64,000 nt of DNA from Deltaproteobacteria bacterium (lineage in GTDB: Bacteria; Myxococcota_C; UBA6777): contig SBHC01000026.1 in the NCBI GenBank assembly GCA_006226375.1, positions 1 to 64,000 on the forward strand. The letters are read 5' to 3'. Below, piece after piece: positions 26,126-35,611 of the stretch. The notes below the pieces were generated by a model. It did not search any database. It saw only the letters and a list, made by a program, of their open reading frames with translations, and was not told the origin of the DNA. The translations under genes and the position numbers were made by a program. Every line of letters begins with the position of its first letter. Position 1 is the first letter of the stretch.

Positions 26126-26554
26126 TCAGGATTCGCTTAACATGACATCCAAAGGCAGCTTGGCGACCTTCATCCACGGCCCGTTACCGATGGATTGTAG
26201 CTCCACTTGAAAGGTATAGGTCCCAGGTCCAGTGAGATTAAGCCCAGGGATCCGGATCCGGGTTCGTCGACGTGGCCCTTCGGTGAGATCAACAGAGTAC
26301 GCTTGCTCTTCCAGCGTCTTACCATTCGGACCCGTAAGAACCATCCGGGCTCTTGTTTTTCCTGGCTGGGACAAGTTGGAGCGTCGCCAACAAGTGACCA
26401 GTTCAATTTGAAGGTTCACAGGAACATTGTTCTTTTCCGCGAAAGTCTGGGCTGGAAGGGTAATTTCGTCGATCACTTCCATCAAACTGATATTTTGCGA
26501 CTCCACATCCACCAAACTTTTCGAACACAGAACTGTCCACAAATGCTCAACCAT
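26126..26554 (-). CDS. Small beta-rich protein (Ig-like fold, DUF6941-like)
   Basis: The 142-residue product has no signal peptide. The pattern LVDVESQNISLMEVIDEI near the start, the central strand-rich part (NVPVNLQIELVTCWRRS) and the closing GPGTYTFQVELQ suggest an immunoglobulin-like sandwich, similar to small proteins placed in DUF6941. That resemblance is from memory and moderate. The ATG has AAGGAG about ten bases upstream. It lies downstream of radA on the same strand (77 bases) and upstream of the barrel-like gene. Function unknown. Confidence 0.65.
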   Translation of the reverse strand: MVEHLWTVLCSKSLVDVESQNISLMEVIDEITLPAQTFAEKNNVPVNLQIELVTCWRRSNLSQPGKTRARMVLTGPNGKTLEEQAYSVDLTEGPRRRTRIRIPGLNLTGPGTYTFQVELQSIGNGPWMKVAKLPLDVMLSES

Positions 26555-26631
26555 GAGCCCAACTCCTTCTCCACAACATAGAGTGACGACGCAATTTCAA
26601 ACGTTGCGCGTTGTAAAACCCGACTATACCA

Positions 26632-28008
26632 CTACGAACGGAACAGGTAGTCAAGTGCTTCATCAACGTTCCGAACGCCAGCGAGCAAAACGCCATCGAG
26701 GTGCCGCAACCGTTCTTGATTGTTTGCAGGGAGAAGAATCTGGTTGAAGCCAAGCTTCATCGCCTCTCGAACCCGAGTTTCACACTGGGAGACCGCACGA
26801 ATCTCGCCGGTCAGTCCGATTTCACCGAACATGGCCATATGGTGAGGCACGGGACGTCCTCGGAAGCTGGAAGCCAGCGACATGGCAATCGACAAGTCGG
26901 CTGCGGGTTCATCCAACCGGAACCCACCGGCCACGTTGGCAAAGATGTCGAGTTGAGACAGCTGAAGCCCTCCCCGCTTTTCAAGAACAGCCACCAACAA
27001 CGCGACCCGGTTGTGGTCCATCCCGGTGCAAGTCCGACGGGGAGTTCCATACGATGCCGACCCCACCAGCGCCTGCACTTCAACCATCAAAGGCCGCGAA
27101 CCTTCCATACAGACAGTAACAACAGAGCCGGCTGCATCCATCGGTCGTTGCTCCAAGAAGAGCGAAGAAGGGTTGCCGACTTCGACGAGTCCTTCCTCTT
27201 TCATCTCAAAGACACCGATTTCGTTGGTGGAGCCAAAACGGTTCTTCACGGCCCGTAAGATTCGATAGGGATGCCCCCGCTCTCCCTCAAAGTAGAGAAC
27301 GGTGTCCACCATGTGTTCCAACACCCGCGGACCAGCGATGGCTCCATCTTTGGTCACGTGACCAATCAAAAGGGTCGGAATCTCTCGACGCTTCGCAATT
27401 TGCATCAAGCGACTGGCCGATTCACGAAGCTGGCTCACAGTTCCTGGTGTTGACGACAACTCAGGACAAAAGACCGACTGAATGGAGTCAACCACCAACA
27501 TTTCCGGTTGCAACGTGAGGACCTCGTCGTCAACTCTATCGAGGTCGACTTCCGCCAGCAACAGCACATTGGGATCCAAGCAACCAATTCGCTCCGCCCT
27601 CATTCGGGTCTGCTGAAGGGACTCTTCTCCAGAGACATAAAGAACTTTTCGTTTCCCATCGGCAAATCGAAAGGCCATGGAGGAAGCCAACGTTGACTTT
27701 CCTATCCCAGGGTCGCCTCCCAACAGCACAAGGGAACCCTTGACCAGACCTCCTCCAAGGACCCTGTCCAACTCTCCCAAACCGAGAGGCATTCGATTCC
27801 AATCGCCCTGCCCCACCTGATTGATAGCAACTGCTGCTGTCTCCACGGAGGCTTTGCGATTGGCTTTGGCCTTGCCTCTTTTTTTTCCTACGCCGACATC
27901 GATTTCATCCATGGAGTTCCAGGACTCACACCCGGAGCATCGACCCATCCACTTGGTTGATTGAAAACCACATTCTCGACATTGAAACACGGTTGATTTT
28001 TTGGCCAT
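26632..28008 (-). CDS. radA: DNA repair/recombination protein RadA (Sms)
   Basis: This 458-residue protein has every RadA hallmark. There is an N-terminal zinc finger with Cys10, Cys13, Cys24 and Cys27 (in QCRECGFQSTKWMGRCSGC). The RecA-like ATPase carries Walker A GGDPGIGKST near 97-106, and the KNRFG motif (VKNRFGSTNEIG) is in the middle. The C-terminal Lon-protease-like domain contains VAGGFRLDEPAADLSIA. RadA is a cytosolic helicase-like motor that drives branch migration during recombination. Length is normal. It is divergent from the DUF721 gene, so a promoter for each lies in 28009-28196. Confidence 0.97.
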   Translation of the reverse strand: MAKKSTVFQCRECGFQSTKWMGRCSGCESWNSMDEIDVGVGKKRGKAKANRKASVETAAVAINQVGQGDWNRMPLGLGELDRVLGGGLVKGSLVLLGGDPGIGKSTLASSMAFRFADGKRKVLYVSGEESLQQTRMRAERIGCLDPNVLLLAEVDLDRVDDEVLTLQPEMLVVDSIQSVFCPELSSTPGTVSQLRESASRLMQIAKRREIPTLLIGHVTKDGAIAGPRVLEHMVDTVLYFEGERGHPYRILRAVKNRFGSTNEIGVFEMKEEGLVEVGNPSSLFLEQRPMDAAGSVVTVCMEGSRPLMVEVQALVGSASYGTPRRTCTGMDHNRVALLVAVLEKRGGLQLSQLDIFANVAGGFRLDEPAADLSIAMSLASSFRGRPVPHHMAMFGEIGLTGEIRAVSQCETRVREAMKLGFNQILLPANNQERLRHLDGVLLAGVRNVDEALDYLFRS

Positions 28009-28196
28009 AAAGTCTGCTTTCCCAGGAGTGAAACAATACAGTTTTCTGTTTTTTTAGAGAATACCACGGAACGTGTGTCACAACTTGACGTACATAGAGT
28101 CTAGGGTGTAGGGGAAACTTGAGTTGGGATCTATACATATCTACAGAATGGACTTATCTTTCACCAACTCATTGGGCTCCTAAGGAGAGTGGGATT

Positions 28197-28694
28197 ATGC
28201 CTAGAAAAAAACCAAGCCAATTTGCACCGCTTCGCAACATCCTACCCAAACCCTTACAGCGTCTGGGATTGGTAGAGCAAGTCAAACTCAAACGAGTGTG
28301 GCGTGCCTGGTTGGAAGTGATTGGTTCACACATCACCCAATACGCACGACCCGTGCGACTGAACCAACAAACGTTGGTGATTCGGGTGAGCGAGCAGGCA
28401 TGGCTCCAAGAACTCACTTTTCACCGGGAGCGGTTTTTGGTCAAACTGAACAAAGCTCTCGGTCACAACTTTATCGACTACATCCAAATGGAGTTGGGGG
28501 ATCTTCCCCCGATGCCCCGCATCTCCATTCCCCGACAAAGTCGCCCCAAGTGGATGGACGCAGAAATGCCCAAAGAGTGGGAGCAAGAGATCGAAGACCG
28601 TCTCTCCCATATCCCAGAAGGCGACATCAAAAACACAGCCCGCCGGATCATGGCCAACCAGCTCAAGCTCAACCGTCTCGCCGAAAGCAAATAA
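28197..28694 (+). CDS. DUF721 (DciA-like) protein
   Basis: The 165-residue protein carries the DUF721 core: KRVWRAWLEVIGSHITQYAR, then LVIRVSEQAWLQELTFHRER. DciA proteins with this domain load the replicative helicase in bacteria that lack DnaC. The N-terminal extension (RKKPSQFAPLRNILPKPL) has the usual form. The C-terminal part (after residue 100) is a charged helical tail that could be lineage-specific. AAGGAGA is eight bases upstream of the ATG at 28197; an in-frame upstream extension has no ribosome site. Confidence 0.85.
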   Translation: MPRKKPSQFAPLRNILPKPLQRLGLVEQVKLKRVWRAWLEVIGSHITQYARPVRLNQQTLVIRVSEQAWLQELTFHRERFLVKLNKALGHNFIDYIQMELGDLPPMPRISIPRQSRPKWMDAEMPKEWEQEIEDRLSHIPEGDIKNTARRIMANQLKLNRLAESK

Positions 28695-28720
28695 CCCGAC
28701 ACCATCAGAGCAAGATTTTC

Positions 28721-30394
28721 TTACTGTGATGTGGGTCCAGGGTTGAACAATTCCCCACGGCTGAGTGTCACATAGTCAGGAGCACCTGCCGGTGGCGCGA
28801 CCCCACCAATGACAACAACCGAACCATTAAGAAGACGTGTTGCGCTCTGCATAAATCGGTCTTTGCGCTGCGCCACTTTGAGGGGAGTGGGACGGATCCC
28901 GTTGGTCGGATCTGCGTTGTAGATCTCAGCGAGATTCGCAGTGATTGCAACGTCTTTGTTTGCCCCTTGGTCGCCAATGTTTGTGATGCCACCGTAAACC
29001 AAGACCCGGCCATCCGTGAGTCGAACCGTGGAGTGGAAGACCCGCGGTTGCTCCAGCGTGAAAGGACCAACAGTGTCCACGTCCCCCTTGGTCGTAATCA
29101 GCTCCATCGAGCCCACAACGGTTTGGGGGACAAACAAATTGTCAGCCCGAACTTCCATCCCACCGGCCAGCAAGACTTTGCCATTTTCCAGAACGGTGGA
29201 TGTGTGACCCGCTCTCTTGGCTTTCAATGGTGTTGCCAGAGGCTCAAGAACAGCACGTGGCAATCCAGCTTGCTCCACCGTGAAGGCGGTAAGGCCCGTA
29301 TTTAAGGTGTCCAGGTTGCCCGATGAATTGACCTGTACACCACCTGTCAGCAGAATTCGGCCCGTTTCAGAGAGAATGGAAGCTCCGTGCATAGCGCGCC
29401 GGTTGGCTTCGTCGATATCTCCAGAGTTCAGGGCAGATGCTTCGCCGGGATTGTGAATTTCCCATTTGGTGGCAAGTTGCTGGGCTCCGTTGACCCAGGT
29501 CATCCCACCAAAGATAAGGATGTTGTTGGTGCTTCCCAGTCGGGTGGAGGTATGAAAGGCACGACCCTCAACGAGTGCAGGGCCGTCCTGCCGAACCAGC
29601 TTTCCAGCAGCGTTCAACGTAAAGATGTCGATGTTACGGACCGGTACAATCTGACCGTTGATGACATCCAGCCCACCGACAACCACCACGCTGTTTCCAA
29701 CCACAGTCGCTGTGTGAAAGGCGCGGTTGGAGGACATGGAGGGACCTTTGCTAAAGACGCCTGTCGAAGGGTCAAAGATGTCAGTCTCTCCCGAGACCGT
29801 GTCGATTTTCCCAAGCCCGACGACGTTGGCTCCGCCCGTAATCAAGAGCCGACCGTCAGACAGAGTCACCACACGGTGCCCGGCTCGAACGGTTGTCATT
29901 TCAGCGGCCTCCGTAAACGGAAGACCACTCTCCGGCCGAAAGAATGCAGTCAAAGTAGAGAAACGACCCTGCGGACTCAGCAGCAGAGGGACCTTCTTTT
30001 CTTTTCCGCACTTGTGAAACAAGACGCTGCGACCAGAAGCAAACACTGCACCTTGTCCCGTCAGGCCAAGAACTTCAATGTCGAGGCGAGGAGTTTCGCC
30101 TTCACTGGAAGCAGGGGTACATTCCAAGCCAGGCAAGATATTTTGCTTGTCTTCGGAGGGGTCAAACTCGGCTCCATCACCGGACTTCAGGCTGTCGCCC
30201 TTCACGCTGATAGAGAAACGAGAGATACGCTGAAAGACCTCGGAGCCTTCACCGTGAGGATAGTAGAGGTCCAGCTCCAATCGTGCAGGAGAGCATGAGA
30301 GATGCCCCACCACAAAAAGGAGAAGAGCTGGCCACATCCAGAGCGGCGCATACCGGAGATGCTTGTTCTTTGTTTTGGAACTCCACAAACGCAT
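28721..30394 (-). CDS. Kelch-repeat lipoprotein A
   Basis: This 557-residue protein begins with a lipoprotein signal (lipobox GHLS-C, Cys34). After an N-terminal beta domain of about 115 residues it contains six or more Kelch blades of the form RAGHRVVTLSDGRLLITGG and RAFHTATVVGNSVVVVGG, forming a galactose-oxidase-like propeller. Copper ligands of galactose oxidase are not evident, so a binding rather than oxidase role is likely. GAGGTG precedes the ATG. It is 33 bases downstream of a paralogous Kelch lipoprotein gene, and together with the PEGA/TPR gene it forms a minus-strand cluster of envelope proteins. Confidence 0.88.
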   Translation of the reverse strand: MRLWSSKTKNKHLRYAPLWMWPALLLFVVGHLSCSPARLELDLYYPHGEGSEVFQRISRFSISVKGDSLKSGDGAEFDPSEDKQNILPGLECTPASSEGETPRLDIEVLGLTGQGAVFASGRSVLFHKCGKEKKVPLLLSPQGRFSTLTAFFRPESGLPFTEAAEMTTVRAGHRVVTLSDGRLLITGGANVVGLGKIDTVSGETDIFDPSTGVFSKGPSMSSNRAFHTATVVGNSVVVVGGLDVINGQIVPVRNIDIFTLNAAGKLVRQDGPALVEGRAFHTSTRLGSTNNILIFGGMTWVNGAQQLATKWEIHNPGEASALNSGDIDEANRRAMHGASILSETGRILLTGGVQVNSSGNLDTLNTGLTAFTVEQAGLPRAVLEPLATPLKAKRAGHTSTVLENGKVLLAGGMEVRADNLFVPQTVVGSMELITTKGDVDTVGPFTLEQPRVFHSTVRLTDGRVLVYGGITNIGDQGANKDVAITANLAEIYNADPTNGIRPTPLKVAQRKDRFMQSATRLLNGSVVVIGGVAPPAGAPDYVTLSRGELFNPGPTSQ

Positions 30395-30427
30395 TCAACT
30401 CACCTCATCAAAACGCAAACAAGGAAA

Positions 30428-32194
30428 TCACTTCGTACCGCTATCACTTTCAGAAGGCATCGGAGTAAACAACTCCGCAGAAGTCAAACCCGAAAAGGTA
30501 AAGATTTTCTCTTTCGCATCATTGGGGTCCGAGACATTCGTCCTCGATGCTCCGCCCAAGATCACAACCCTTGGATCTGACGACGATATCGCTGCTTGGG
30601 GTAGATACCGGCCCGCTGCCTCTTGGAAGTTAAGACCTTCCACGCTGGCAACGCTCACAGGCTCAAGCTTGATCCCACCAGTTCCCTGGACAAGAGAGAA
30701 GACCTCTCCTTGAGGCTGAGCGTTGAGATTATCGCCAATTCCACCCAAGATAAGTAGTTTTTGGTTGGGCAGAGCTACGCTCGCGTGACCGTAGCGGGCT
30801 TTCGCCAATTGACCAGGGCTTGGAACAGGGCGACCATCAGAGCCCCACACTTCAACAGTCGAAAAGACGCGGTTATCGAGGTCACGACCGCCCGTAACGA
30901 CAGCCCAACGAAGACCACCCAATTCAACCGTTGTAGCCTTGTGTTCGTAGCGAGCAGTGACGCCAGTTTCAACTTTTTCAGGCTTCCAGCACGTTCCGCT
31001 CCGCTTGAGCAGGATAGCATGGGCAGGAAGTTCCCGGTTGCCCGAGTCATCCACCCGAATCCCACCAGTTACCAAGAGGACGTTGTTGTCCAATCGGGAA
31101 GTCTGGTGCCAGAGGCGGCCGTCCACCTCTGTGTTTTTATCCGGTGCAGGGAACGGACCACAGCCATCAGCTGTCACAGGATAACGGAGAGCCCCTGTGA
31201 CCTTGCTGGTTTCAGCCGACTCGCCGACGACATAGTCTTCCACTTCAAGGACTTGCTGACCCACAGGCAAGGTTCGCTTGGTCGGGTCCATCGGCGCTGC
31301 GATTCCCCCCACCATGACAATCTCGCTGTCACCAATCAGGGTAGCTGTGTGAAACGCCCGAACCTTCTTCAGACCGTTTCCACTGCGGAGCGTGTCGGAG
31401 TCGGGGTCGTACACTTCAACGCTGTTGAGAACGGAGAGCTTGTTGTTAATGAAACCAAGTCCACCAGCAATGATGACTTTTCCACTGGGCAACACTGTCG
31501 CTGTGTGAAAAGCACGTGGGTTTGCTAGAGCAGCGTTGGAGAACTCAACCAACCCGGTTTGGGGGTTGTACAACATCAAGCGCTGGAGCAAGAAGCTCGA
31601 CTGGCTAATGTCATAGGCGCCGCGGTTGCCGCGCATCTCGACAGTCCCACCGACAATCAGCATCTTTCCATCGGGCAAAGGAACGATCTGATGGCCTACC
31701 AACTTGCGAGGCGAGCTGCTCTGCAGTCCGCTGGACAAAATGGTGAGCCAACCAAATGCTTGGACCCTGCTAACTAACAGTCCTCTGTCGACAGAGCGGG
31801 ATACAAACGGTAGCTGCGACCGACCGAAGGCAACGAGCTTGCCGGCATCGTTGAACAGGGAAGCTTGCATCGAGAAGAAAGGATTGTTCGCTTTCGGATC
31901 GATGGCAAACCCAGGGACTTCGCCGTTGGAGTTGGAGAAGTCAAAGGAAAAGGTTTGAGGAGACTTTTCCAACCCATCACCTGACACCACAAATTCCATG
32001 CGCGAGGCATCAGAAAAGGACTGTCCAGACGTTGGAATGACCTTGAGTGAGATGTTTCCCTCAGGAGCACATCCAACAGCGATGGATAACCAGAGAGAAG
32101 CACAAAGAGCGACAAGCCAAGGCATCCGAGACTTGCGGGAGGACAGCCTTGAGACCTGGGCTGCACAAGTGTTTTTTTGACTAAGGACTACCAT
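30428..32194 (-). CDS. Kelch-repeat lipoprotein B (paralogue)
   Basis: The 588-residue product has a lipobox SIAVG-C (Cys42) after an unusually long N-region. A start at an internal ATG (32125, MPWLVALC) would give a normal signal length; neither start has a strong ribosome site. The N-terminal beta domain (VIPTSGQSFSDASRMEFVVS) is followed by Kelch blades such as HQIVPLPDGKMLIVGGT and RAFHTATVLPSGKVIIAGGL. It shares its layout with the neighbouring Kelch gene, so the two arose by tandem duplication. One extra insert with Cys (ADGCGPFPAPDKNTEVDG and RSGTCWKPEK) is not in the paralogue. Surface or periplasmic binding function inferred. Confidence 0.87.
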   Translation of the reverse strand: MVVLSQKNTCAAQVSRLSSRKSRMPWLVALCASLWLSIAVGCAPEGNISLKVIPTSGQSFSDASRMEFVVSGDGLEKSPQTFSFDFSNSNGEVPGFAIDPKANNPFFSMQASLFNDAGKLVAFGRSQLPFVSRSVDRGLLVSRVQAFGWLTILSSGLQSSSPRKLVGHQIVPLPDGKMLIVGGTVEMRGNRGAYDISQSSFLLQRLMLYNPQTGLVEFSNAALANPRAFHTATVLPSGKVIIAGGLGFINNKLSVLNSVEVYDPDSDTLRSGNGLKKVRAFHTATLIGDSEIVMVGGIAAPMDPTKRTLPVGQQVLEVEDYVVGESAETSKVTGALRYPVTADGCGPFPAPDKNTEVDGRLWHQTSRLDNNVLLVTGGIRVDDSGNRELPAHAILLKRSGTCWKPEKVETGVTARYEHKATTVELGGLRWAVVTGGRDLDNRVFSTVEVWGSDGRPVPSPGQLAKARYGHASVALPNQKLLILGGIGDNLNAQPQGEVFSLVQGTGGIKLEPVSVASVEGLNFQEAAGRYLPQAAISSSDPRVVILGGASRTNVSDPNDAKEKIFTFSGLTSAELFTPMPSESDSGTK

Positions 32195-32255
32195 AACAAC
32201 ACCAAATTCATCAATCCAACAATAAGCATCCCAAAAGGCCCAGAGAGTCGATTCC

Positions 32256-34508
32256 TTACTCGGGCTGGTTGATGTTTACAAAGACATTGTAAGCATTGGA
32301 GGGGGAAGTTGCGACAATCGCTGCGGTGACACCGCCTGCCACAGCAACTCCTCCAACAATCGCTGTCCAGAACCACCACTTTTTGGTAATGGGGGTCGGG
32401 CCAGTCGGACGTCGTGGAGGGGGACGGCGGACGATTGCTCCACCATCGTTATCTCCACCACCCCAAGAATCGCTTCGACGACGGGGAGGTGGTTCTCTTC
32501 GAACAATAGAGTCATCATCATCTGTGTTGCGCTTGGGACTCACAGGCTCAGGGCGGGGTTTGGGCCGTCGAATCGGAGGCGGGTCTTCCACAACAGGAGT
32601 ACGCACTCGGCGGACACGACGACGAGCCAACACTTTTTCTCGGTAGGCAGAGTCGCGAGCGATTCGTGGAATCGGATTGGACCAGTCCACATCAACATCA
32701 GCGTCAAACTTGCCGGAACGACGGGGTCGGGGAGTTACTCGAGGCACACGAGCCACACGTCGAGGCTTACGAACAGGGGGAGGTTCGACTGCAGCCGGAC
32801 GCGGTCGGGGTTCCACAACGGCTGGACGAGGCTCGGGACGAGGCTCTACAGCGGCGGGCCGGGGTTCAGGACGGGGTTCCACAGCAGCGGGTCGAGGCTC
32901 AGGGCGAGGCCTTGGGCGAACGACAGGCTTGCGAGTCTTCGAGATCGAATCCACGTCGTCATCATCGTCATCTCCACCAGGAATCACCGGCTTGGGACGA
33001 GGCTGGGGGCGCGGCTCCACTACAGCAGGACGCGGCTGGGGGCGGGGCTCCACTACAGCAGGACGCGGCTGAGGACGCGGTTGAACGACGGCAACCTTGG
33101 GTTGAGGCCGAGGACGTGGACGAGGCTGCACAACCTTCATTCCACCCGCGATGTTTCCATCGTCATCATCGTCGTCGACACCATCCAACGAGGGATCGTC
33201 TTGGGCAAGCCGGTTGGGACGAGTTTGGGGTTTGGCGACGGCGACTGTGGGGTTAGGCCGGGGTGTCGGCTTCACCACATCGCCAGCCCGGGGTTCCGGT
33301 TTGGCAACAGGAGCAGTTCCCGTATCCCAGGCTTTGTTTGGCAAGGAGTTGTAGCTTCCCATCTTGGCCTTGATCGCGTTCGCGACCTTGATCAATTTGA
33401 TGTCCACCATAAGAAGCTCGACATCAAAGGGAATCGGGGGATAAGCCTTGAGGGCGCCGTCGCTACGACGATAAATAAACATGGACAGACGGTTGGCCGT
33501 TGGTTGTCGCTCAAAGTAACCAAACATCACATAGTTGACCTTGAGGCTTGAGGCAATGCTTTGAACATTGCGACGAACTCTGGCGTTGACCAGACCCGAC
33601 CGAAGGGAGCTATGAATCGCACCAATTTGCGCGGAGAAGTCTGCGCCACCGGTTTGAGGGATACGCTCCAGAGAAACAGACAGCTTGGTCGCCCGGCTTC
33701 CGCGAATGACAACAGGTTCTGCAAAAGGAATGAAGCCCGACTTACGGACCCAAAGGTAATGTTTGCCAGGAGCCAACCCTTTGATGACCAAGGGGCTGGA
33801 GGCGTTGGAGAGGATCTTGTCGTTGAATTGAACGCTGCTTCCTTCGGGAAGCATGATCCGGATGCTCCCTTTGCCGCGTCGAGCACGTCGCTGGGCACCT
33901 TGCAGCACACGACGCATGGCAGGTGGCATCTTTGAAACGGCGTATTTTCGTTTGGGGGCCAACGCGCCAAGCCGGTTAATGGCTTGTTCGCCTTGCTCAC
34001 CCAAACCCAGACGGAAAAAGCAAAGACCCATCAAACGGTACAGTTCCAGAAACTGATTGAAGTCACGTACGTGAACCATACCTTGGTGGAAGCTACGTAG
34101 AGCGCCTTCCAACTTGTCCTTTGCGGGTTCGTACTTCTTCTTCCGCATCAGGTTCTTGCCGAGTGTAAACAAAGACATGGCTTCGTTGTAGGCACTTCGG
34201 TTGGGGAGCACAAAGGTCTTTTTGTTCTCGTCTTTGGTTGCACCGACGACAGCAAACCCGCGAGACTTGAGCAACCGACCCATCTTCTTCGAGACGGCAG
34301 GGATGGAGGAAACGGCAGCCGCTTTTCCCTTCACAGGAACAAAGGGCACAATCGTAAGTTTGGTCTCGGCCTGGGCAGATGAGAATGGGACGCCTCCAAA
34401 ACCAAGCGACATCCCAAGGACAAAGCCCAACACCCAATGTGGCAAGTGATTGACTCGTAGGGTGTAACAAGGCGTTGTCTGTGGAAAAGTCTTTACCGAA
34501 CTGTACAT
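32256..34508 (-). CDS. PEGA/TPR protein with Pro-Arg and poly-Asp blocks and a C-terminal membrane anchor
   Basis: The 750-residue product starts at 34508 with AAGGAG about ten bases upstream and has a signal peptide (cleavage near SSAQA-E, residue 47). Then follow a TPR-like region (SLFTLGKNLMRKKKYEPAKD), a PEGA domain (GSIRIMLPEGSSVQFNDKIL with HYLWVRKSGFIPFAEP), and a globular region. A long disordered stretch alternates PRPQPRPAVVE repeats with runs of six Asp. The C-terminus has one membrane segment (WWFWTAIVGGVAVAGGV) and a short Asn-rich tail. PEGA/TPR combinations are frequent in myxobacterial-type envelopes. The charge-patterned linker could span periplasm or bind polyanions and cell wall (inference). 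Confidence 0.82.
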   Translation of the reverse strand: MYSSVKTFPQTTPCYTLRVNHLPHWVLGFVLGMSLGFGGVPFSSAQAETKLTIVPFVPVKGKAAAVSSIPAVSKKMGRLLKSRGFAVVGATKDENKKTFVLPNRSAYNEAMSLFTLGKNLMRKKKYEPAKDKLEGALRSFHQGMVHVRDFNQFLELYRLMGLCFFRLGLGEQGEQAINRLGALAPKRKYAVSKMPPAMRRVLQGAQRRARRGKGSIRIMLPEGSSVQFNDKILSNASSPLVIKGLAPGKHYLWVRKSGFIPFAEPVVIRGSRATKLSVSLERIPQTGGADFSAQIGAIHSSLRSGLVNARVRRNVQSIASSLKVNYVMFGYFERQPTANRLSMFIYRRSDGALKAYPPIPFDVELLMVDIKLIKVANAIKAKMGSYNSLPNKAWDTGTAPVAKPEPRAGDVVKPTPRPNPTVAVAKPQTRPNRLAQDDPSLDGVDDDDDDGNIAGGMKVVQPRPRPRPQPKVAVVQPRPQPRPAVVEPRPQPRPAVVEPRPQPRPKPVIPGGDDDDDDVDSISKTRKPVVRPRPRPEPRPAAVEPRPEPRPAAVEPRPEPRPAVVEPRPRPAAVEPPPVRKPRRVARVPRVTPRPRRSGKFDADVDVDWSNPIPRIARDSAYREKVLARRRVRRVRTPVVEDPPPIRRPKPRPEPVSPKRNTDDDDSIVRREPPPRRRSDSWGGGDNDGGAIVRRPPPRRPTGPTPITKKWWFWTAIVGGVAVAGGVTAAIVATSPSNAYNVFVNINQPE
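32781..33135 (-). repeat. Coding tandem repeat, 33-base PRPQPRPAVVE unit
   Basis: An 11-residue unit (PRPQPRPAVVE, or PRPEPRPAAVE) is repeated about eight times in two blocks. The blocks are separated by an aspartate run near 32955-32990. Two adjacent copies at about 33003-33070 are almost identical in DNA, a sign of slippage. Confidence 0.8.
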
Positions 34509-34814
34509 GCGTGATGAACTCCTTCGTTGAAACCCGTTATGGTGGCGCTGGGGTTGCCTCTCGACCACCTGCTCCCTCTTTCCTCTTAAGTACTGAAAGA
34601 CACAAAGCAAACCATGCCATGCGTCCGAAGAACTCTTCCGCAGCAGGAGAGCTTGGGCTGAAGATTCGCCCCAACTATATATGGGAGGAAACGTTTGGGG
34701 TCAAGAGATGATCTAGATTTGACTTCCCTTTTTCCCCTTCGTATGATACTCCATCCTTTTGATTGTTCGCTAACCGCCGTTGGTACTCGACTTCCCTTTT
34801 CAGCGAGAGTAGGG
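34509..34814. other. Divergent intergenic region
   Basis: These bases lie between the PEGA/TPR gene (minus) and a small membrane-protein gene (plus). I see no convincing promoter, hairpin or additional gene; both promoters should be here. Confidence 0.45.
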
Positions 34815-35261
34815 ATGCAGGATCAAGATCGACTGTCTGTCTTTTTGAGTTATTTGGGGTTCCTGATACTGGTTCCCCCCTTCCTTGCGTACGTCTTCTT
34901 GAGCAAGGCGACCAACCCCAACGTGTTCTTGACGCTGTTCTTTCTGTTGTTGACCGCCATGTTCGGTTCACTCCCCTTCCTCTCCTACTTTCTGGTGGCC
35001 CGCTCGACCTACTCCAGGTTTCACGCACAACAAGGAGTCTTGGTAACCTTTGTGTTTCTCCTTGGAGTCACGTTGATGAGCGCCATCCGATGGATTTTCC
35101 TCTCCATGCAATGGACCACGCAGTGGCTCTACATTGTCTTTTTCCTATGGATTTTCATCTACATTTTCGTTAATATTCTAGCTGCAACCTCTGGCTTTTT
35201 AGGCAAAACCTGGAAAATCCCCCTTGTGGGCCGTATGACGACGTCTACCGACGCCAAGTAG
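34815..35261 (+). CDS. Four-helix inner-membrane protein (DUF4870-like)
   Basis: This 148-residue protein has four strongly hydrophobic segments (FLSYLGFLILVPPFLAYVFL, then VFLTLFFLLLTAMFGSLPFL, a third near VLVTFVFLLGVTLMSAI, and a fourth near YIVFFLWIFIYIFVNILAA). The arrangement, with a loop before helix three and a short polar tail, recalls DUF4870/Tic20-like small membrane proteins. The start at 34815 is preferred because the frame upstream is polar and the purine-rich AGAGTAGGG precedes it closely. Function unknown. Confidence 0.68.
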   Translation: MQDQDRLSVFLSYLGFLILVPPFLAYVFLSKATNPNVFLTLFFLLLTAMFGSLPFLSYFLVARSTYSRFHAQQGVLVTFVFLLGVTLMSAIRWIFLSMQWTTQWLYIVFFLWIFIYIFVNILAATSGFLGKTWKIPLVGRMTTSTDAK

Positions 35262-35419
35262 CTCCTCGACTTGGCAACCAAAGACTTCAGCCGGAAGCCT
35301 TGCTTTTTGAACCCCCAAGCACTATGGTTCAGATTGTTCAGCAACGTTTATCCATGAGCTCACATCACAACCTATGAGCCGGTCTGTTTGCCTCCTGCTT
35401 TTTCGAATGGGAATCTGAG

Positions 35420-35554
35420 ATGACGAACTCTCCACAAAGCGAGTCACCTCCACCCAACCGAGGCGAATACCTTGTTCTTCTTTTCGTGGTGTGCTTGCTC
35501 ATCATGATACTGTTTACCTACTGTGGACCCCACATCCGCAAAAGTTTGTTCTAA
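35420..35554 (+). CDS. Small single-pass membrane protein (44 residues)
   Basis: This short frame encodes a Pro-rich hydrophilic head (MTNSPQSESPPPNRGEY), one hydrophobic segment (LVLLFVVCLLIMILFTY) and a basic tail (GPHIRKSLF). The head-helix-tail layout looks like a genuine small inner-membrane protein. The ribosome site is weak (GGGAATCTGAG). It lies between the four-helix membrane protein and the secreted coiled-coil protein on the same strand. Confidence 0.45.
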   Translation: MTNSPQSESPPPNRGEYLVLLFVVCLLIMILFTYCGPHIRKSLF

Positions 35555-35611
35555 ACTCAACAACAACCTACACATACAACCGCAACCGGACACAAAAGGA
35601 GACAGAGATCC

